From an uncultured Ruminococcus sp. (GTDB lineage: Bacteria > Bacillota > Clostridia > Oscillospirales > Ruminococcaceae): a stretch of 64,000 bases of DNA. A program made the translations under genes and the position numbers. The stretch spans positions 73,524-137,523 of the forward strand of contig UQDR01000002.1 in NCBI GenBank assembly GCA_900539835.1, written 5' to 3'. Below are positions 1 to 8,668 of this stretch, piece by piece. Numbering within the stretch: position 1 is the stretch's first letter; the number at the start of each line of letters is the position of its first letter. The notes under the pieces are model-generated. The model was not told the origin of the DNA, ran no database searches, and worked only from the letters and a program-made list of their open reading frames with translations.

Positions 1-1923
1 GTCGTTACCGAAATAAAATTCAAATCCATTTATGGTTTTCCATCCTTTATAAGCCTGACCGTTACTTCCGAAATAATAAGTACCTTCATCGGTATTTACC
101 CATTTATCAGTTTCCATACCATTTAGAGACATATAATAATACTGATCATGAGATTTAAAGATTCCTCTGACTAATCTATATTTATCATCAAAATAATATT
201 TTTTGCCGTCAATATCCTGCCAGCCTTTTACTGCAAAACCGTTTCTGTCAAAGTAATATGTATAACCATCGATTTCAGCAAAGTCGCTGACGGTCCAGAC
301 GGTATCCTTATCAGAACCGTTTTCCGACGCATGCTTATATTTGCCGTCTATTTCAACTAAACCGTCGGACATAACGCCGTCGTCGGAAAAAGTATACTGA
401 TTCCCGTCAATTTCCATACTTCCCACAGCGGCGGCACCGCATAAGCCGAAATAATAAGTTTTTCCTTTAATAGTTTTCCAGCCTGTGGCTTTTTCGCCTG
501 TTTCCTCATCAAAATAGAATTTATAACCGCTGATATCCCGCCAGCCTGTTTCCATTTCATAGTCATCATTAAAATATGCCTGACCAAACAGTTTTTTGCC
601 CATCAATTTATAGGCTTTAAGCATAAATTCATCATATGTTCCGCTTTTATACTTTTGTTCAAGACTTGGCAGCAATGAAAGCTCATCAATTTCCAGTTCG
701 CCTATAGAGGCTTTATCCAAAATTTTTGCCTCGGCATAAAAATCTTTGATTTGAGATTTCTCTTCTTCAGTATAATCTTTAATCTTTGCCAGACCTTTAA
801 CTGCGGCATGATCTTTAGGATCAAAATAATAAGTTTGACCGTTATCCTCAAAAATTCCTGAAGCGGCAACTCCTGCCTGTCCCAGATAATACAATTTATT
901 ATTGATGCTCTGCCAGCCTGTGAGCAGCTTATATTTTCCGTTAAAATAATAAGTTTCGCCGTCTATTTTTGTAAAGCCTTTATCTGCGGCGCCCTTGCTG
1001 TTAAAATGATATTTATTACCTTCATATTCAAACCAACCGGTTTTCATCACACCGACTTCAGAGAAATAATATCTTTTTTTATCAATGGTTTTCCATCCTT
1101 TGACCATATGATAATCTTCATCAAAGTAATATGTTTTTCCATCTATCTTTGCAAATCCGGCATCAAAAGCTCCTGTTTTCTCATTGGCATGCATATATTT
1201 TTTACCGTCTTTTTTCCAACCTTTATGCATTACACCTTTATCATTAAACAAATATTTTTTGCCGTCAATATTATGCCAGCCGACAAACATATGACCATCT
1301 GAAGCAAAGCAATAGCTTTTATCATTAATTTCATAAAAACCTATAGCCATTTCTCCGGAACTGAGGAAATAATATTTCATATCATTTAAATCAACCCATC
1401 CGGTAATTTTCTTTCCCTCTGAGTCATAATAATAATATTTACCGTCAACATTTGCAAAACCTGTATCAGGAAAACCTTTATCATCGAAAAAATATTCTTC
1501 TCCGTTGATTGAACAAAGACCTGTACGGAAAATACCTGATTCATCTGAAAGGTGATATTTAACGCCGTCGATCGTTACTGTACCCTTTTGCATGACGCCG
1601 TCTTCGCCAAAATAATATGTTTCACCGTCATATTCCTGCCATCCGGTCATTATGTATCCGTTTTCATCAAAGAGATATGACGCATTATCTATAAGATGAA
1701 GCCCAACAGCTCTTTCGCCTGTATCGGCTAAGACATAAAATGCTGCGCCTGATCTTCTGATATGCCATCCCGGAGCATAATTTGCACCGTAATAAAGATA
1801 TCCGCCAAAGATGAGAGCCATTACACATGTACACACAACAACCAATGATTTTATATTTAATTTTTTCATTTGGAATTCTTTTCCGAAGCATTTTTCAGAA
1901 AAAACAAAGCGTTCAGTTGTCAT
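1..1923 (-). CDS. Repeat-type cell-wall/glucan-binding surface protein (C-terminus cut off by window edge)
   Basis: An open frame enters from base 1 and is made almost entirely of roughly 20-residue repeats of the form G-W-x-x-I-D-G-K-x-Y-Y-F-D-x-x-G-x-M-x-x-G, the pattern of choline/glucan-binding (CW_binding) repeats that attach proteins to cell-wall polymers or glucans. A hydrophobic segment (SLVVVCTCVMALIFGG) near the N-terminus is a signal peptide or signal anchor. Around bases 590-820 the array is broken by a charged, probably helical stretch of about 70 residues. No catalytic domain is visible in the part present; one could lie beyond the edge. Two starts are possible: ATG at 1923, preceded by GGGTGA at good spacing, and ATG at 1869 (MKKLNIKS), preceded by a weaker GGAAAAG. 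The family call is firm; the substrate is unknown. Confidence 0.85.
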   Translation of the reverse strand, partial: MTTERFVFSEKCFGKEFQMKKLNIKSLVVVCTCVMALIFGGYLYYGANYAPGWHIRRSGAAFYVLADTGERAVGLHLIDNASYLFDENGYIMTGWQEYDGETYYFGEDGVMQKGTVTIDGVKYHLSDESGIFRTGLCSINGEEYFFDDKGFPDTGFANVDGKYYYYDSEGKKITGWVDLNDMKYYFLSSGEMAIGFYEINDKSYCFASDGHMFVGWHNIDGKKYLFNDKGVMHKGWKKDGKKYMHANEKTGAFDAGFAKIDGKTYYFDEDYHMVKGWKTIDKKRYYFSEVGVMKTGWFEYEGNKYHFNSKGAADKGFTKIDGETYYFNGKYKLLTGWQSINNKLYYLGQAGVAASGIFEDNGQTYYFDPKDHAAVKGLAKIKDYTEEEKSQIKDFYAEAKILDKASIGELEIDELSLLPSLEQKYKSGTYDEFMLKAYKLMGKKLFGQAYFNDDYEMETGWRDISGYKFYFDEETGEKATGWKTIKGKTYYFGLCGAAAVGSMEIDGNQYTFSDDGVMSDGLVEIDGKYKHASENGSDKDTVWTVSDFAEIDGYTYYFDRNGFAVKGWQDIDGKKYYFDDKYRLVRGIFKSHDQYYYMSLNGMETDKWVNTDEGTYYFGSNGQAYKGWKTINGFEFYFGND

Positions 1924-2141
1924 ATTTATTTTCACCCATTATTAAACGATCTCATGTTCACACAATTACACACATTATTATATCATAAACAATTTAGTAA
2001 TTCAATAGAAAATGACAAATGTTTTCAAAAAACAATGCTGAAAATAATGGTCTCTATCGAAAAAATTACCTCTTATATTTAAGTTATGAGGTCATATAAT
2101 AATAAAGCAAACCCGATAAAAATTAAAAAGGAGTGTTAAAA

Positions 2142-2330
2142 ATGAAAGGTATTACTTCAGATCAGGGTAGACAGACTCTTGAAAGATTTAAGATGGAAGC
2201 AGCTAACGAAGTTGGCGTAAACCTCAAGCAAGGTTACAACGGTGACCTTACAGCTCGTGAAGTTGGATCTGTAGGCGGACAGATGGTTAAAAAGATGATT
2301 GACGCTTATAAAACAGGCAACAATCAGTAA
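2142..2330 (+). CDS. Alpha/beta-type small acid-soluble spore protein
   Basis: This 62-residue protein coats and protects DNA in the dormant spore. It has both family signatures: a first helix with FKMEAANEVGVNL and a second block with LTAREVGSVGGQMVKKMI; the E-(V/L)-G-V sequence also holds the usual germination-protease cleavage site. Length is typical. The ATG at 2142 is chosen because AAAAGGAG lies about nine bases before it; the GTG at 2133 would overlap that ribosome binding site. Upstream, CATATAA at 2093-2099 resembles a sigma-G -10 element, but no good -35 sits at the right distance. It is monocistronic, with a strong hairpin terminator directly after it. Confidence in the family is very high. 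Confidence 0.95.
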   Translation: MKGITSDQGRQTLERFKMEAANEVGVNLKQGYNGDLTAREVGSVGGQMVKKMIDAYKTGNNQ

Positions 2331-2352
2331 TTATATTCCGGGATGGAATAAT

Positions 2353-2386
2353 AAAATCGTCGGACAATAGTCCGACGATTTTTTAT
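2353..2386 (+). terminator. Intrinsic terminator after SASP gene
   Basis: A perfect 12-bp stem (AAAATCGTCGGA / TCCGACGATTTT) with a six-base loop runs into a T-rich tail. Confidence 0.85.
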
Positions 2387-2532
2387 GTTTTATTTAACAA
2401 TAAAATAAATTTTTTAATTTCATGTTTTTTAAGTCTTTAATATTTACATCATAATTCTATAATAAGTGCACTCCGTTATATTTTACTTTATTAATAGGCA
2501 GAACATTATGAAACATAAACAAATATTACTGC

Positions 2533-3168
2533 TTAAATATCAACCAGCTTTTTTAATTTTATAACTGTTCTTTTAATTTTTCCTTCCGGCTTATAAAAAT
2601 GCTGATAGTCTTTAGAATTTACCCAATTTCCGCCCCAAAGCCAACCGTAAGACTTAAAGACCTTAAAGCACAAATCATTTTCATCAATTTTATATGGAAA
2701 ATCTTTAGAGCGGTCGGCATAGGGATATGCTTCGGAAGGCATGATTTTATCTCCTACAATATAGGGATTATAAAACGGATTAATATCAATTGCTCTGCCC
2801 TGTCCATGCATAGATATAACATTTGTATCAGCTATAACACGATAATTAAAACATGATGAATTATTATCTGACATAATTTTGTCATCATCTCCGCCGTAAT
2901 CGTCAGCCAGCCTGATTTTTTCAATGGGATACTTATTATCATACAAATCCTTAAAAATTCTTAAAACTTCCTTTGCGAGCTTCTGATTACATACAAGTTC
3001 CCCGTTTAATATGGTGCCGTTAAAATCGTAATGCAAAAGCTTGAGATAAGCTAAATCTGAAAAAGTAATCTTATCATTTGTATGAATAGTTACTCCTAAC
3101 ATTTTAGTTTTGACTTCATCAGGAATATCCATTGCGGAAAATCCGTCAGCTAACTTATATGGCTTCAA
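2533..3168 (-). CDS. M15-family metallopeptidase (peptidoglycan peptidase-like)
   Basis: The C-terminal half carries the zinc-site pattern of the M15 (VanY / L,D-carboxypeptidase-endolysin) family: SMHGQGRAIDIN around residues 119-130 supplies His121 and Asp128, and D-Y-Q-H-F near residue 190 supplies the last His, preceded by the usual W-G-G-x-W block. Such enzymes cut peptide cross-links of peptidoglycan. No signal peptide is visible, so export, or action after lysis, is unclear. The start is a TTG with GAGGTG upstream. It lies 24 bases after the GH13 amylase gene on the same strand and is probably co-transcribed with it, though no functional link is obvious. The exact bond cleaved cannot be told from sequence. 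Confidence 0.8.
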   Translation of the reverse strand: MKPYKLADGFSAMDIPDEVKTKMLGVTIHTNDKITFSDLAYLKLLHYDFNGTILNGELVCNQKLAKEVLRIFKDLYDNKYPIEKIRLADDYGGDDDKIMSDNNSSCFNYRVIADTNVISMHGQGRAIDINPFYNPYIVGDKIMPSEAYPYADRSKDFPYKIDENDLCFKVFKSYGWLWGGNWVNSKDYQHFYKPEGKIKRTVIKLKKLVDI

Positions 3169-3192
3169 TCACAACACCTCGATGACTTTAAT

Positions 3193-4500
3193 TTACTCAC
3201 ATTTCCACATGAATGCTGAATAAGGAGGCAACTCACTTCCTCCGCCGAAATCGTGGCCCTCTCCTGTAATAAGGTCAACAGCTTTTCCGCACCTTGCATC
3301 AAAATGTGCAGTATATGATTGGTTATCTGCATTAACGGCTACCAAGACTCTCTCTCCGTCAAAATCACGTTCAATAATGCACTGTTTATTTGTAAGCACA
3401 GGTATTTTTATTGACCCATGACAAAGCGCTTTTGATTCCCTATGAGCCTTTGAAAGCTTTGATATCCATTCTGTCAGCTTATTATATTCCGGCTTTTCAA
3501 AAGATACTCTTAATGCAGGATCTCCCTGACTCTTATCAGCCTTTGTTCCCCACTCGGAGCCATAATAAATGCATGGTATTCCGGGCATACCAAACATAAG
3601 CGCATAAAGAAGCGGCAGGTGATTTTCATTTGTAAGAATTGATGCCACTCGGGAAACATCATGGTTATCTGCAAAGCAAAGCAGGTGCATTCCACGATAT
3701 CTGCACCAATTCTCAGGACCAAACTGATTTTTAAGAGAATGACATATTTCAAACATATTCATGCTGTTAAAGCTTGAATAAAGTCCTTTATAGCACTCAT
3801 AGTTTGTAGCACTGTCGAGCATTTCACCATTTACCCAACGTGAATAATCCCCGTGTAAAAGCTCTCCCAGCAAGAAAAAGTCATGCTTTAAAGATTTACA
3901 GTAATTACGGAGATTTTTTAGGAAATCAAAATCAAGGCAATATGCAACATCAAGACGAAGTCCATCAATATCAAATTCATTGACCCATCCTTTGATGCAC
4001 TCAAAGATGTGATTTACTACCTCAGGATTACGAAGATTGAGTTTAACAAGGTCAAAATGCCCCTCCCAGCCTTCATACCAAAGTCCGTCGTTATAATTTG
4101 AATTACCGCCGAAATTAATGAAAAACCAATCCTTATATCTTGAGCTTTCACGATTTTTCAAAACATCCTGAAACGCCCAAAAGCCACGTCCCACATGATT
4201 AAAAACACCGTCAAGTACGATTCTTATTCCATTATCATGCAGCTCACGACAGACATCGGCAAAATCCTTATTTTCACCAAGGCGGCAGTCAAGTTTACTG
4301 TAATCTCTTGTATTATATCCATGAGTATCAGACTCAAAAACAGGAGAAAAATAAACGGCGTTACAGCCAAGCTCCTTAATATGAGGGATCCACTCTTTAA
4401 CCTTAGATATTCTATTTACAACTTTTCCGTCATTTTCAAAGGGCGCACCGCAAAAACCTAACGGATAAATCTGATAAAAAACACTTTCATAAGCCCACAC
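3193..4500 (-). CDS. Alpha-amylase family (GH13) glycosidase
   Basis: A compact 435-residue GH13 enzyme acting on alpha-1,4 glucans. All conserved regions are present: DGVFNHVG (97-104), GLRLDVA with nucleophile Asp184, LLGELLHG with acid/base Glu213, and FADNHDVSR with Asp281. There is no signal peptide or starch-binding module, so it should work in the cytoplasm on maltodextrins or glycogen fragments, like cyclomaltodextrinase/neopullulanase or maltodextrin glucosidase relatives. Translation begins at a GTG (next residues W-A-Y-E) with AAAGGA about ten bases upstream. It is the first gene of a two-gene unit with the M15 peptidase. The family is certain; exact substrate specificity is inferred. 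Confidence 0.92.
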   Translation of the reverse strand: MWAYESVFYQIYPLGFCGAPFENDGKVVNRISKVKEWIPHIKELGCNAVYFSPVFESDTHGYNTRDYSKLDCRLGENKDFADVCRELHDNGIRIVLDGVFNHVGRGFWAFQDVLKNRESSRYKDWFFINFGGNSNYNDGLWYEGWEGHFDLVKLNLRNPEVVNHIFECIKGWVNEFDIDGLRLDVAYCLDFDFLKNLRNYCKSLKHDFFLLGELLHGDYSRWVNGEMLDSATNYECYKGLYSSFNSMNMFEICHSLKNQFGPENWCRYRGMHLLCFADNHDVSRVASILTNENHLPLLYALMFGMPGIPCIYYGSEWGTKADKSQGDPALRVSFEKPEYNKLTEWISKLSKAHRESKALCHGSIKIPVLTNKQCIIERDFDGERVLVAVNADNQSYTAHFDARCGKAVDLITGEGHDFGGGSELPPYSAFMWKCE

Positions 4501-4645
4501 TGTAATACAATCCTTTCAAAATCTAAATTAAAAATTTTTATTATTCTATAAAGCTTTATGTTATTATTATACTATATTTTTATTTATTTCTCAATTCGTA
4601 TTTAAAATAAAAGTTATCAAGATTTTTGTTGATTTTGCACAATTA

Positions 4646-4674
4646 TTGGCTTTATAAAGCTCTTATGCTATTAT
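4646..4674 (+). promoter_or_regulatory. Sigma-A-type promoter for asparaginase gene
   Basis: TTGGCT, 17-base spacer, TATTAT, about 35 bases before the start codon. Confidence 0.4.
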
Positions 4675-4709
4675 AAAAGATACAAATAATATTTTAAAGG
4701 GGATAAGAT

Positions 4710-5678
4710 ATGAAAAAGATATTAGTTGTTTTCACAGGCGGTACAATAGGAAGCACCGAAAAAAACGGAATCATAAATGTAGATGAACAGAAAAATTATA
4801 GACTGATATCATTATACAAACAAAACTATAATTCAGATATAGAATTTAATCCTGTTGAAATAATGAAGATATTAAGTGAGAATATTACCGCCAGTCATTG
4901 GGGAACGATTTGTAATTATCTTTTCTCTCTTGATTTTGCTGATTATGACGGCATTATTGTTACACACGGAAGTGATACTCTTGCTTTTACATCTGCTATA
5001 ATAGGAATGCTGTTTTCTCACACAGAAATACCGATTATTTTAATTGCTTCAAATCTGACCTTGGGCACTCCCGGTTCAAACGGACTTGAAAACTTTGCAA
5101 AAGCAGTTGAGCATATCTCATCGGGAAAATCCAAAGGTGTTTTCACTATATTTGACAAAACATATTTATCGACAAGAATAATGCCGGCAGACAGCTGTCT
5201 TGACAAATTTTCTTCTTACGGCAATGAAAATATAGAATTAATTTTTCAAAAAACAGCAAACAAGAAGCCAACACCTTTGCCTGTTAAAAACATAGAATTT
5301 AAAAATGATATTTTAATGATTTACGGATATCCTAATATAAACTTTTCTGCATTTAAGATTACAAAAAATGTCGCCGCAGTTCTTTATGTACCTTATCACA
5401 GCGGAACTGCATGCTCTGAAAATGATAAACCCGAATATACTTTGACAGATTTCATAAATAGATGCAGGAAGCAAAATATAAATGTTTATTTAAGCGGAAT
5501 CAAAATCAATGACGGAGTTTATGCCAGTCTGGATAAAATCTTAGACGCAGGAGCAATTCCCCTTTTCGGTATATCTGAAGTTTCGGCATATGCAAAGCTC
5601 TTAATTGCTTATAATCAAAATGCTTTATCTGTTAATGATTTTTTAGAAAATAATATTTATTTTGAACAGGTTAAATAA
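4710..5678 (+). CDS. L-asparaginase (type I-like)
   Basis: Hydrolyses asparagine to aspartate and ammonia. The first catalytic motif is FTGGTIGS at residues 8-15 with its nucleophilic threonine, and the second is VTHGSDTLAFT around residue 83, which holds the T/D pair of the second site (the more usual form is THGTDT). At 322 residues it is normal for bacterial asparaginases. No signal peptide is present, so it is cytoplasmic. AAAGGGG precedes the ATG. It stands alone between a divergent amylase gene and a convergent ZIP transporter. Some family members act in other amidohydrolase roles, but asparaginase is the best call. Confidence 0.88.
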   Translation: MKKILVVFTGGTIGSTEKNGIINVDEQKNYRLISLYKQNYNSDIEFNPVEIMKILSENITASHWGTICNYLFSLDFADYDGIIVTHGSDTLAFTSAIIGMLFSHTEIPIILIASNLTLGTPGSNGLENFAKAVEHISSGKSKGVFTIFDKTYLSTRIMPADSCLDKFSSYGNENIELIFQKTANKKPTPLPVKNIEFKNDILMIYGYPNINFSAFKITKNVAAVLYVPYHSGTACSENDKPEYTLTDFINRCRKQNINVYLSGIKINDGVYASLDKILDAGAIPLFGISEVSAYAKLLIAYNQNALSVNDFLENNIYFEQVK

Positions 5679-5683
5679 GAACA

Positions 5684-5720
5684 GGCTGTATCACTTTTTT
5701 TGCGATACAGCCATTCTTTT
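5684..5720 (+). terminator. Intrinsic terminator after asparaginase gene
   Basis: A 9-bp stem (GGCTGTATC / GATACAGCC) is followed by ATTCTTTTT; it lies between convergent genes. Confidence 0.75.
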
Positions 5721-6512
5721 TCACCCCAGTGCCACATCAAGTATCATCATAATTAAAAATCCTGCCATTACGCCAAAGGTTCCCACATGTTGATAATCAC
5801 CCAAATGAGCTTCCGGAATCAATTCTTCCACCACGACATAAAGCATTGCTCCTGCTGCAAAAGCAAGCATCCAAGGCATTAACGGCACAACTGAACCTGC
5901 AATTAAAACTGTCAAAATACCGAATACCGGTTCTACAAATCCTGACGCTGCACCATAGAAAAAAGATTTTGCTCTTCCTACGCCTGTTTGTCTGATAGGC
6001 AGTGATATTGCCGCACCTTCAGGAAAGTTTTGTATTCCAATGCCTAAAGCAAGTGCTATGGCTGACGCTAAAAGCACACCACTGTCATTCTGAGCAGCGA
6101 GCGCAAAGGCTAATCCGACCGCCATACCCTCAGGTATATTATGCAGAGTTACGGCGCACACAAGAAGTGTAGTTTTTTTCAGACCTTGCCTTACACCGTC
6201 CTCACGATCAAGTCCTGCGTGAAAAAACGGAAGCAATTTATCAAGACCCATAAGAAACATTACTCCGAGTATAAAGCCTCCCGCCGCTGGAATCCAACCT
6301 ATTTTTCCTAATTCTTCAGCCTTTTCAATTGCAGGTATGAGAAGGCTCCAAACTGAGGCTGCTATCATTACACCTGCTGCAAAGCCTAAAAATATACGCT
6401 CAATTTTTTCAGAAGAAGCGTCCTTTTTAAAAAAGAAAACAACTGCGGCTCCTAATGTAGTCATAAGAAATGTAAACCCTGTGCCGCCTGCTGCCAATAA
6501 AACTGCATTCAT
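5721..6512 (-). CDS. ZIP-family divalent metal transporter
   Basis: An integral membrane protein of about 263 residues with some eight hydrophobic segments. The two metal-pathway helices are plain: HNIPEGMAVGLAFA and QNFPEGAAISLP, the H-N-x-P-E-G signatures of the GufA/ZupT branch of ZIP transporters, which import zinc or other divalent ions. The start at 6512 (M-N-A-V-L-L) is supported by AAAGGA nine bases upstream; a longer frame to 6596 has no such site. Monocistronic, separated from the ABC operon by that operon's terminator. Metal preference cannot be read from sequence. Confidence 0.9.
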   Translation of the reverse strand: MNAVLLAAGGTGFTFLMTTLGAAVVFFFKKDASSEKIERIFLGFAAGVMIAASVWSLLIPAIEKAEELGKIGWIPAAGGFILGVMFLMGLDKLLPFFHAGLDREDGVRQGLKKTTLLVCAVTLHNIPEGMAVGLAFALAAQNDSGVLLASAIALALGIGIQNFPEGAAISLPIRQTGVGRAKSFFYGAASGFVEPVFGILTVLIAGSVVPLMPWMLAFAAGAMLYVVVEELIPEAHLGDYQHVGTFGVMAGFLIMMILDVALG

Positions 6513-6603
6513 AAAAATGTATCCTTTCATCAAAATATGTCTAAAAATTGCTTTGACATAATACACTTTATGCGCTGATGACTGTAATTGACACATTATA
6601 TAA

Positions 6604-6641
6604 TAAAAAATGCATCAGCCGAAATATATTCGGTTGATGCA
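6604..6641 (-). terminator. Terminator of the eight-gene ABC operon
   Basis: A 13-bp stem, TGCATCAACCGAA / TTCGGCTGATGCA as read on the minus strand, is followed by a run of T residues, about 20 bases after the last permease stop. Confidence 0.85.
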
Positions 6642-6663
6642 TTTATTCATTTTTATAAAAGCA

Positions 6664-7692
6664 TTATCCAACAAGACCTGAACGTTCAACACCTTCAATA
6701 AAATATCTCTGCAAGAATATGTACATTACAAGCAATGGAGAAATTGAAAGAATACATCCTGCTTCAAGCCAAACAATAATCTGTCTGATGTTTACAGGCT
6801 GTCCGTTAAAGAGAGTCTGCTCCAGATTTTTATTTAAGTTTTTCAGCATCAATGCAATCGTTTCATTTTTAGAGAAGAATGATGATGAAACATAGAAGTC
6901 GTTCCAATACCACACGATTGAGAACAGGAAAACTGTAAGGAATGATGATTTAGCATTAGGAACCATTACGGTAATATAAGTTCTAAGCGGTCCGCATCCA
7001 TCAAGATATGCAGCATCCTCAAGTTCTTTCGGAAGTCCTCTGAAGAACTGTCTGAAGATAAAGATGAACAATCCGGCTTTGATTCCGTTAGCAAACAATG
7101 CAGGTAAATACATTGTAAATGATGAGTCAATCAATCCCTGAGCTCCGATTTCCATACCGAATGGATATCTATACTGTAGATACAATGGAATTGTTGTGAT
7201 CTGAGGCGGTACGATAATCATAAATATTACTATACCGAATAAAAGACCTTTTCCTTTAAACTTAAATCTTGCAAAACCATAACCGGTTAATGAACAAGTT
7301 ACAACCTGCAAACACGAAGATATAAGGTTAAGTCTGATTGTATTCAGAAGCGTAGTATCAAACTTCATTACTTCCCAAACATCTTTAATATTTGACAAAG
7401 TAAAATTCTTTGGAAGCCAAACTACTGAAGGGTCGCTCATCTGCTCCGATGGTCTGAATGCAGTGGACAGCATGAATATGAGCGGATAAAGAATTACGAA
7501 ACACAAGCCAAACAAGATCAAAAATCTAAAGATTGGCCATACCATACCTACCCATTTTTTATTACGGTTATATCTGATTTGTTCCGGAGTAAGGTAATTT
7601 TCAAGACCTTCCTCTTTCATTCTTTTATAGCGGGCTTTAATAGCAGCCTTACGTTCTTTTTCGAACTGTTTTTCTTCTTTTTTAGTTGCCAC
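6664..7692 (-). CDS. Carbohydrate ABC transporter permease, MalG type (second pair)
   Basis: A 342-residue inner-membrane permease with six predicted transmembrane helices and an unusually long, lysine- and glutamate-rich cytoplasmic N-terminus of about 50 residues. The EAA loop that docks the ATPase reads EDAAYLDGCGPLRTYITVMV followed by P-N. It ends in the typical MalG-type C-terminus (R-Y-F-I-E-G-V-E-R-S-G). Translation starts at a GTG five bases after GGGGGGAG. It is the last gene of the operon, 12 bases behind its MalF-type partner, and should form a heterodimer with it. The transported sugar is unknown. Confidence 0.9.
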   Translation of the reverse strand: MATKKEEKQFEKERKAAIKARYKRMKEEGLENYLTPEQIRYNRNKKWVGMVWPIFRFLILFGLCFVILYPLIFMLSTAFRPSEQMSDPSVVWLPKNFTLSNIKDVWEVMKFDTTLLNTIRLNLISSCLQVVTCSLTGYGFARFKFKGKGLLFGIVIFMIIVPPQITTIPLYLQYRYPFGMEIGAQGLIDSSFTMYLPALFANGIKAGLFIFIFRQFFRGLPKELEDAAYLDGCGPLRTYITVMVPNAKSSFLTVFLFSIVWYWNDFYVSSSFFSKNETIALMLKNLNKNLEQTLFNGQPVNIRQIIVWLEAGCILSISPLLVMYIFLQRYFIEGVERSGLVG

Positions 7693-7704
7693 TTAACTCC
7701 CCCC

Positions 7705-8664
7705 TTATTCAACTTCGTAATAAACAAACTTATTAATCACAGCAACAACAATCGCCAGTACTATACCTACAATAAGGAAGTATGCCCATGCCATTGCGGC
7801 ACTGTAGCCATGCTGCCAATCGCTCGCTTTTTGAAGCACTATTGTCATTACATCATTTGATGGATCAACAAATGAATCAACGATAGTATAAACTAAGCTT
7901 GCAAGAATCATTGGACTGATATATGGTATTGTAATCTTCCAGAAATATTCCCAAGCAGTTGCACCCTCCATCTGGGCAGCTTCCTTAGCTGAGAAAGGAA
8001 TATTCTGAAGAGCTGACAGGAACAGCAAAATCTGAATACCTGAATTCCACACCAAGTTAAAGATATCTGTGGTCAGCGAGTTTATCATTTCCGTCAGCGA
8101 ATCACTTATGTTCATAATTCCCAAATAGTTTAAAAGCTGATCAACAAGATTAGTTTCAAACATGGTACTGAACTGTTCAGAACCACCTGCATATCCGCCT
8201 GTATCCATATTACCATTAATAATACTGATAACCGGACCTGTTGCAATGATTACCGGCAGGAAGAATACTGATCTTGCAAAAGTTCTTCCTTTAAATTTCT
8301 GATTAAGGATAACAGCGATGAAAATTGAGAATATCAAAATCAACGGTGTTCTTAATGCAGTATCTTTCAGCATTGCAACCAATGCTTTGGAATATTCCTG
8401 ATCGTGTCTGAATGCATCAACATAATTATGCAGACCAAAATTTGAAAGCGTAAGTCCGCCCACTGATATCTTTGTATCATAAAATGAATAAATCAAAGAT
8501 TTAATTAATGGGATAATAAAGAAGTAAATTGATCCAATTGCCCATATTGCGATAAAACCATAGCCATACATGGCTTTACGCTGTTCATAAGGAAGTCTTA
8601 TTCCCTTATGTTTAGGAGGCTTTGATACAGCTTTTGTGTCTGTAGCATTACTTGTTTTACTCAT
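7705..8664 (-). CDS. Sugar ABC transporter permease, MalF type (second pair)
   Basis: A 319-residue permease with six transmembrane helices. The EAA loop is EAAQMEGATAWEYFWKITIP. A large extracytoplasmic insert follows the third helix (around NMDTGGYAGGSEQFSTMFE), a hydrophilic loop that could contact the solute-binding protein. AGGAGG precedes the ATG. It lies four bases from the DUF5696-type gene upstream and 12 from the MalG-type gene downstream. This is the second complete permease pair of the operon. Confidence 0.9.
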   Translation of the reverse strand: MSKTSNATDTKAVSKPPKHKGIRLPYEQRKAMYGYGFIAIWAIGSIYFFIIPLIKSLIYSFYDTKISVGGLTLSNFGLHNYVDAFRHDQEYSKALVAMLKDTALRTPLILIFSIFIAVILNQKFKGRTFARSVFFLPVIIATGPVISIINGNMDTGGYAGGSEQFSTMFETNLVDQLLNYLGIMNISDSLTEMINSLTTDIFNLVWNSGIQILLFLSALQNIPFSAKEAAQMEGATAWEYFWKITIPYISPMILASLVYTIVDSFVDPSNDVMTIVLQKASDWQHGYSAAMAWAYFLIVGIVLAIVVAVINKFVYYEVE

Positions 8665-8668
8665 ATGC

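Noticed and set aside
1870..2082. A 70-codon plus-strand frame before the SASP gene
   Set aside because: No ribosome binding site, A/T-rich; overlaps the start of the minus-strand wall-binding protein.
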